From: Chamaecyparis obtusa | Taxonomy: Eukaryota; Streptophyta; Pinopsida; Cupressales; Cupressaceae | Length of the DNA: 64,000 nt | Assembly (NCBI GenBank): GCA_027943335.1 | Contig: BSBK01004079.1 | Location: forward strand, 1-64,000 | Reading direction: 5' to 3' | The notes under the pieces: model-generated | What the model was told of the DNA's origin: nothing | Databases searched by the model: none | What the model saw: only the letters and a program-made list of their open reading frames with translations | Position numbers and translations under genes: made by a program | Part shown: positions 61,215 through 64,000 of the stretch, piece after piece | How positions within the stretch are numbered: position 1 is the stretch's first letter | Layout: every line of letters starts with the position of its first letter

Positions 61215-61535
61215 GGAGCTTCTTTTAGATAAATATTTTGGTTTTAACTTTCATACATGGAAGATTAAGATTTAAATGAAACTAATGAATATAAATTTAT
61301 AGGGAATAATAAGAAGAAAATGAAAAACCACCTACAAATAGTTGGATCAGTACAGTAGAGATGACAAAGTCAAGGCTATTATTGGTCTTGCTCTTGCAAA
61401 TTCAGAACTTCATCAGATAAATTTAGATAAATCTTCTATACACATTTAGGATAATCTAAGCAAGTTGTTTGGAGGAAAAGTAGTTCATGCAAAGTTTTCT
61501 TTATAACTTCAATTGTTTATGTTAACCATTAATTA
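61215..61535 (+). pseudogene. Ty1/copia gag fragment, copy 3
   Basis: Same fragment as at 10850, with KAIIGLALANSE and a TAG where copy 1 has TGG in HIWDN. Confidence 0.65.
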
Positions 61536-62090
61536 AATTGCTTTAATTTAATTAATTAAGTGCAACAACTAATGATCAAATCAAAATTTAATTAAATTCA
61601 AGCAATTTAATTAATTAAACTAAACCTCCAGAGCAACTAAGATTATAATGAGGATCAAAAGGTTTTGAAAGGCTTCCCTAACCTTCACATTGGGTTTTAA
61701 TATGACTTAGAAAAAATTCCTATAACAAAAAAAATATATTCCTCAATAATAAGTCCTCATCTTTCATGCAAAAACCCTCTCCACATACAAGAAGTACTCA
61801 CCTCAACAGGAATAGTAGAGGAAAAAACTAGTATAAAGAAGAGCAAAATGATATCCAACCCCACATCCAAGTAGGAAATGAAAAGAAAATCTCACATAAA
61901 GAAACTTCAAATCTCTCCAACAATGAAAATATCCACCTCCGTAGGTGATGCCACCACTTAATAAAAACCACAAAAGAGGAAGAAGGGAGAAGAATAAGCC
62001 AAACCCAATCCTTAGGCACAAGAAGATTCCCCACCTCAATAGGGGAAGACTATACCTCCACAAAAACCATATTGTAATGGACCATGGTAA
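61536..62090. other. non-coding part of the duplicated unit
   Basis: Copy of 11189-11737. Short ORFs on both strands are shared by the three copies and are not supported as genes. Confidence 0.45.
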
Positions 62091-62095
62091 GAGCT
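62091..62095. other. 5-bp target duplication of the young LTR element (left)
   Basis: GAGCT here and at 63965-63969. The unoccupied paralogous sites read GGTAAGAGCTACTCAAG (about 11738) and GGGAAGAGCTACACAAG (about 50665), with a single GAGCT each. Confidence 0.95.
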
Positions 62096-62418
62096 TGATG
62101 CAGGAGCATCCCAGGGTAGTTGGCTATCCTGCATGTTTGGGAGATTTGATGGAGTTATGTGGAATTATTTTCATATGAGAGGGGTTTGGTTTGGATCTTG
62201 CGAGATCTTGTGGAGTTTCTATTGTAATTGCATTGTATTTGGCCGTAACCCGGAAGGCCTTACAGTCGGGCATGTTGGATGAAAATATGATGATTCTATT
62301 ATGAGAATTGGCATTGTGTGGATCTATATCTCTGTATTGTTATTATATTCTTGTGTGTGGTTATTTGCTGGGGGCTAGGACATCTCCATCGGGGATCCTC
62401 CTACCTTGCACTGCATCA
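62096..62418 (+). repeat. 5' LTR of the young element
   Basis: Begins TGATGCAGG, ends CTGCATCA, and includes CCCGGAAGGCCTTACAGTCG, a block shared in diverged form with the chromovirus LTR. Confidence 0.95.
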
Positions 62419-62420
62419 AG

Positions 62421-62432
62421 TGGTATCAGAGC
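62421..62432 (+). other. primer-binding site of the young element
   Basis: TGGTATCAGAGC, the standard plant initiator-methionine tRNA site, two bases after the LTR. Confidence 0.95.
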
Positions 62433-62660
62433 ACAGTTGTTCCTGAGTGTGTGGACAGAGCACCGAATGTGAGGCAGTTTGCACCAGGACTTTGGGTGGA
62501 GTTTATTAGAGCACAGTTGTTCCTGAGTGTGTGGACAGAGCGCTGAATGTGAGGCAGTTTACACCAGGACCTTGGGTGGAGTTTTTCAGAGTGAAGGTTG
62601 TTCCTAAGTGTGTGGACAGAGTGCCGAATGTGAGGCAGTTTGCACTAGGACCTGGTTGAA
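62429..62660 (+). repeat. three tandem 80-bp repeats in the leader
   Basis: Units start at 62429, 62509 and 62589. Each reads GAG-(C/T)-(A/G)-...GTTGTTCCT(G/A)AGTGTG, GTGGACAGAG, GAATGTGAGGCAGTTT and ACCAGGAC. The first begins inside the primer site; the third is the most diverged. Confidence 0.92.
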
Positions 62661-62712
62661 GGTTGGATCTAGTTGGTGATTTGTTGCAGAGGGTTTGCGA
62701 AGATCTTAGAAG

Positions 62713-63474
62713 ATGGCTCTAAGAAGATTGGACCCTGAGATGATTGCAAAACTCCATGATGTGGTGGAGAGGAATATTTCAAAGACTTGTGCTCGGTTGG
62801 AAGCTAGATGGAATAATCAAGTTAAGGAAGGGATGGTTGAGAGTGATCCATCTCTGGATAAATTTCGTAAGAGAGTTCGAGAGATCTTGAATCCATGGAG
62901 CTGGAGTCTACTGATCAGGAAGCGAGTTGTGTGGCCGATTAGAAGACTTGTTCAAGAGAGAAGAGGGCATAGCAAGGTCGAGATGGAAGTTGGTTTTGTT
63001 GATCAGTGTGTGGAGGCTGATGCGGAACCTGCGGAGAAACTTGTGGATGTTTCTATGGAGCTTCCTAACCTTGTTGATGCTGTGATTGAGGTTGGTTTTC
63101 ATGATCAGTTGGTTGAGTCTGACATGGAAATTGTGGAGCACTTGGTCATGGATAATCAGGTTGCTAAGGGTGGTGATCCATATGTTGGTGATATGGAGGT
63201 TGTTGATATGGATGTTGCTGGCGTGGATTCACTAGTTGTTGATGTGGTTGAGGATCTACATGATACTACGGATCTGTATGTTCCTGATGTGGACCTGTTG
63301 GTGGTTGACATGGTTGAGGATTTACATGTTGCTCCTATTGTAGATTTGAGCTTACATGTTGGTGACATGGATTTCATGTTCAAGGATATTGTTGTTGTTG
63401 GTAGTGATCAGCTACAGAGAATGTTGGTGAGGCACTATGTTCAGTTTGTTCCAGGGAGTGAGCATGTTGATTAG
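62713..63474 (+). CDS. ORF of the young LTR element, unknown protein
   Basis: Intact 253-codon frame starting MALRRLDPEMIAKLHD. Residues 1-90 are basic and helical-looking (SKTCARLEARW, FRKRVREIL). The rest is acidic and hydrophobic, with internal repeats: EVGFVDQCVEAD/EVGFHDQLVESD and VVDVVEDLH/VVDMVEDLH. The start, DPEMIAKLHDVVERNISKTC then ARLEA, weakly resembles the chromovirus gag start (ADPRLVDMIRWIATRLEAIE), so it may be a shortened gag N-terminus with a new C-terminal part. No catalytic motif. Being intact in a near-identical-LTR element, it may be translated. Confidence 0.6.
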   Translation: MALRRLDPEMIAKLHDVVERNISKTCARLEARWNNQVKEGMVESDPSLDKFRKRVREILNPWSWSLLIRKRVVWPIRRLVQERRGHSKVEMEVGFVDQCVEADAEPAEKLVDVSMELPNLVDAVIEVGFHDQLVESDMEIVEHLVMDNQVAKGGDPYVGDMEVVDMDVAGVDSLVVDVVEDLHDTTDLYVPDVDLLVVDMVEDLHVAPIVDLSLHVGDMDFMFKDIVVVGSDQLQRMLVRHYVQFVPGSEHVD

Positions 63475-63641
63475 ATGGTTGAGATTCTAGTGGTTGACAG
63501 ATGGATGCGGATTTGGGTGATTTGCATGTTGGTTTTATTGTCACTGTTGGAGTGGAAGCCTTTGGTGAAGATGAAGATGGTTGTAGATATTTCATCTGGC
63601 ATCAAAGTATGAGGCATACTTCTTTTCGCACCTGGGGAGTC

Positions 63642-63964
63642 TGATGCAGGAGCATCCCAGGGTAGTTGGCTATCCTGCATGTTTGGGAGATTTGATGGAG
63701 TTATGTGGAATTATTTTCATATGAGAGGGGTTTGGTTTGGATCTTGCGAGATCTTGTGGAGTTTCTATTGTAATTGCATTGTATTTGGCCGTAACCCGGA
63801 AGGCCTTACAGTCGGGCATGTTGGATGAAAATATGATGATTCTATTATGAGAATTGGCATTGTGTGGATCTATATCTCTGTATTGTTATTATATTCTTGT
63901 GTGTGGTTATTTGCTGGGGGCTAGGACATCTCCATCGGGGATCCTCCTACGTTGCACTGCATCA
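63642..63964 (+). repeat. 3' LTR of the young element
   Basis: Identical to 62096-62418 except for one base near its end. It is followed by the second GAGCT and then the duplicated unit (ACACAAGAAAA) to the end of the window. Confidence 0.95.
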
Positions 63965-64000
63965 GAGCTACACAAGAAAAATTAATAAAAGAGAAAAATA

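Larger units (their letters stand above)
62096..63964 (+). mobile_element. young non-autonomous LTR retrotransposon carrying a 253-codon ORF
   Basis: 1,869 bp. 323-bp LTRs (62096-62418 and 63642-63964) differ by one base, the C/G in CTAC(C/G)TTGCACTG. Primer site TGGTATCAGAGC at 62421-62432, purine-rich tract CCTGGGGAGTC just before the 3' LTR, and perfect 5-bp target duplication GAGCT. The internal 1.2 kb has no gag knuckle, protease, RT or integrase. LTR ends TGATGCAGGAGCATCCCAGG and TTGCACTGCATCA parallel the chromovirus LTR at 22688-23384. Probably mobilised in trans; that is inference. Confidence 0.93.

Overview
The window is a gene-poor, repeat-saturated stretch of a seed-plant nuclear genome. 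It holds chromovirus, Tat-type and Ty1/copia LTR retrotransposons, plant L1-type LINEs with an RNase H, a TATA-box promoter, AATAAA signals and very long (TA)n and (CT)n tracts. Extensive nesting of old, stop-riddled elements fits a large slowly turning-over genome such as a conifer, but the species cannot be fixed from this sequence.

Layout. 1-7.2 kb: a solo copia-like LTR inside a (TA)n tract, then three blocks of a degenerate CCTAATTAG/CCTAATATGA array split by a TIR transposon. 7.4-17.7 kb: duplicated unit 1, with a (CT)n tract, an unrecognised pseudogene, a foldback MITE, a copia gag scrap, an LTR relic, a heptamer minisatellite and locus copy A of a small cysteine-rich peptide gene. 17.7-37.9 kb: a nest of LTR elements. 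It contains a decayed chromovirus (+), a decayed copia element (-) carrying a TIR transposon, a copia LTR scrap and a Tat-like element (-) that keeps gag and protease but has no RT or integrase. 37.9-44.3 kb: an LTR-like repeat whose two roughly 1 kb copies flank locus copy B, the only apparently intact peptide gene. 44.3-48 kb: locus copy C, split by a LINE and missing its coding region, followed by an acidic-tailed pseudogene. 48.7-49.4 kb: a short LTR plus primer-binding site and an unknown ORF. 49.4-64 kb: duplicated unit 2, split by a second LINE at the same nucleotide as in copy C. It includes locus copy D (no coding region), a head-to-tail repeat of the unit-1 sequence, and a very young 1,869 bp non-autonomous LTR element with an intact 253-aa ORF.

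The best candidate for a functional plant gene is 40597-40941. It encodes a 114-aa secreted precursor with a signal peptide and two near-identical CRDC-(R/K)RYNPDPRC modules, and has a TATA box upstream and AATAAA signals downstream. Paralogous loci A, C and D show successive losses of promoter, signal peptide or the whole coding region. The best candidate for a recently active mobile unit is 62096-63964. Its LTRs differ at one site, it has a 5-bp target duplication, and unoccupied paralogous sites occur elsewhere in the window. Its LTR ends resemble those of the chromovirus at 17.7-23.4 kb, which suggests, but does not prove, mobilisation by that family.
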